From positions 1 through 6,560 of the forward strand of contig NZ_JAUSCG010000014.1 of assembly GCF_030651615.1 (NCBI RefSeq): a stretch of 6,560 nucleotides of DNA, given 5' to 3'. Below are positions 6,169 through 6,560 of the stretch, piece by piece. Every line of letters begins with the position of its first letter. Within the stretch, counting starts at the first letter, position 1. The stretch is from Methanocalculus sp. (GTDB taxonomy: Archaea; Halobacteriota; Methanomicrobia; Methanomicrobiales; Methanocorpusculaceae). Under the pieces are notes generated by a model. It was not told where the DNA came from and did not search any database. It saw nothing but the letters and a program-made list of their open reading frames with translations. Made by a program: the position numbers and the translations under genes.

Positions 6169-6216
6169 CATCGGCTGTCCGGTTCGGGATGCGTCCCGTG
6201 CCGGCTACGCCCGATG
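6169..6216 (+). other. Imperfect 48-nt inverted repeat between AOR and moaD genes
   Basis: Starting three bases after the AOR stop, three nested helices can be drawn: CATCGG (6169-6174) with CCGATG (6211-6216), CCGG (6179-6182) with CCGG (6201-6204), and CGGGA (6185-6189) with TCCCG (6194-6198), closed by the loop TGCG. All 15 pairs are Watson-Crick and 12 of them are G-C. No T run follows, so it is not a standard terminator. It may be an RNA stability or processing element setting the relative levels of the AOR and MoaD messages, or a mobile short repeat. Function is unknown. Confidence 0.5.
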
Positions 6217-6254
6217 CAGAGAGACGTATACCAAACGATGGAGAGGGATCTGGC

Positions 6255-6536
6255 ATGCAGGTAACTGTCAAGGCATTTGCCACGCTCAGAAATATCATGG
6301 ATTCAAAGTTTACTGAGGAGTTGGAGGAAGGATCCACCATCTCCCATCTCCTGACAATTCTTATGGAGAAGTACCCCGGGCTGTCTGATGAGATCTTTGA
6401 GGAGGGTAGGCGGGAGCTGAAAGATTTTGTGAATATCCTGGTAAATGGACGGAATATCAGCTTTCTCAATGGCTTTGATACCACACTCAACAATGACGAT
6501 CTCGTCGTCCTCTTCCCCCCGGCAGGCGGCGGGTAA
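6255..6536 (+). CDS. moaD: MoaD/ThiS-family ubiquitin-like sulfur carrier
   Basis: A 93-residue beta-grasp protein. It begins MQVTVKAFATLRN, the usual first strand of MoaD, has the helix region GSTISHLLTILMEKYP, the central VNILVNGRNI strand, and ends in NDDLVVLFPPAGGG. The C-terminal Gly-Gly is the site that is adenylated by a MoeB-like E1 enzyme and converted to a thiocarboxylate. In molybdopterin synthase the small subunit donates this sulfur to form the dithiolene that binds molybdenum or tungsten; archaeal homologues may also act as protein modifiers (SAMPs). Position after the AOR gene favours the pterin role, possibly dedicated to that enzyme. The start at ATG 6255 is chosen because GGAGAGG (6240-6246) lies 8 bases upstream and the family begins there. 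An in-frame ATG at 6189 would add 22 residues and overlap the inverted repeat. No MoaE or MoeB gene is in the window. Confidence 0.9.
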   Translation: MQVTVKAFATLRNIMDSKFTEELEEGSTISHLLTILMEKYPGLSDEIFEEGRRELKDFVNILVNGRNISFLNGFDTTLNNDDLVVLFPPAGGG

Positions 6537-6543
6537 GAGGTTA

Positions 6544-6560
6544 TTTTTTTTTAAAAAAAT
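6544..6560 (+). terminator. Poly-T terminator after moaD
   Basis: A run of nine T (6544-6552) starts eight bases after the moaD stop, typical of archaeal intrinsic termination without a hairpin. It is followed directly by seven A, so the opposite strand also shows T7, and the site could stop a convergent transcript arriving from beyond the window edge. Confidence 0.8.

Noticed and set aside
6180..6204. tRNA T-arm-like string GGTTCGGGA between AOR and moaD
   Set aside because: No acceptor, D or anticodon arms can be built around it; the bases belong to the nested hairpin instead.
6083..6493. 136-codon open frame on the minus strand
   Set aside because: It runs antisense across the AOR end and the MoaD-like gene, both of which are clear family members, and has no family resemblance itself.
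1..6560. CRISPR arrays, insertion sequences or attachment sites
   Set aside because: No regularly spaced direct repeats, transposase or integrase coding, or tRNA 3'-end duplication is visible in the window.

Overview
The window reads as a piece of a euryarchaeal chromosome, most plausibly a methanogen of the Methanomicrobiales or a close relative. The evidence is an intron-containing tRNA-Trp whose intron carries a box C/D guide RNA (a euryarchaeal trait), archaeal Shine-Dalgarno sites (GGAGGT, GGTGAT), AT-rich TATA-like elements, a poly-T terminator, and a tungsten-type aldehyde ferredoxin oxidoreductase paired with a MoaD-like protein. The genus assignment is inference from gene style and base composition only.

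Layout. Positions 1-169 (minus strand) hold a tRNA-Trp(CCA) gene cut by the window edge after nucleotide 66. Its 102-nt intron has a textbook bulge-helix-bulge at both splice sites and boxes C, D', C' and D whose guides point at C34 and C39 of the same tRNA. A divergent intergenic region (170-301) contains a nearly symmetric TATA element that could serve both directions. The plus strand then carries an AMP-forming acyl-CoA synthetase (302-1966), an HPr-kinase/PEP-carboxykinase-fold P-loop ATPase (2006-2938), a five-helix Yip1-like membrane protein (2986-3510) and a second, unrecognised multi-helix membrane protein (about 3519-4106) that is translationally coupled to the first.

A 274-nt non-coding stretch (4107-4380) follows. 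Its last 85 nt form a leader with a 10-bp hairpin, a second 7-bp stem followed directly by six T, and then a strong ribosome binding site. It precedes the aldehyde ferredoxin oxidoreductase gene (4381-6165), which has all four [4Fe-4S] cysteines. After a strongly structured 48-nt inverted repeat comes a MoaD/ThiS-family sulfur carrier (6255-6536) and a T9 terminator.

How the genes work together. The AOR and MoaD genes form an evident unit: a tungsto- or molybdopterin enzyme and a probable sulfur donor for pterin dithiolene synthesis. The HPrK-like ATPase and the two membrane proteins look like a second unit of unknown function. No HPr or phosphotransferase gene is visible. The acyl-CoA synthetase could in principle share acid/aldehyde metabolism with AOR, but nothing in the sequence ties them together beyond proximity. 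The best candidates for something new are the AOR leader, the AOR-moaD intergenic structure and the HPrK-like/Yip1-like module; the tRNA intron guide is a known type, with an apparently co-varied target at position 39.
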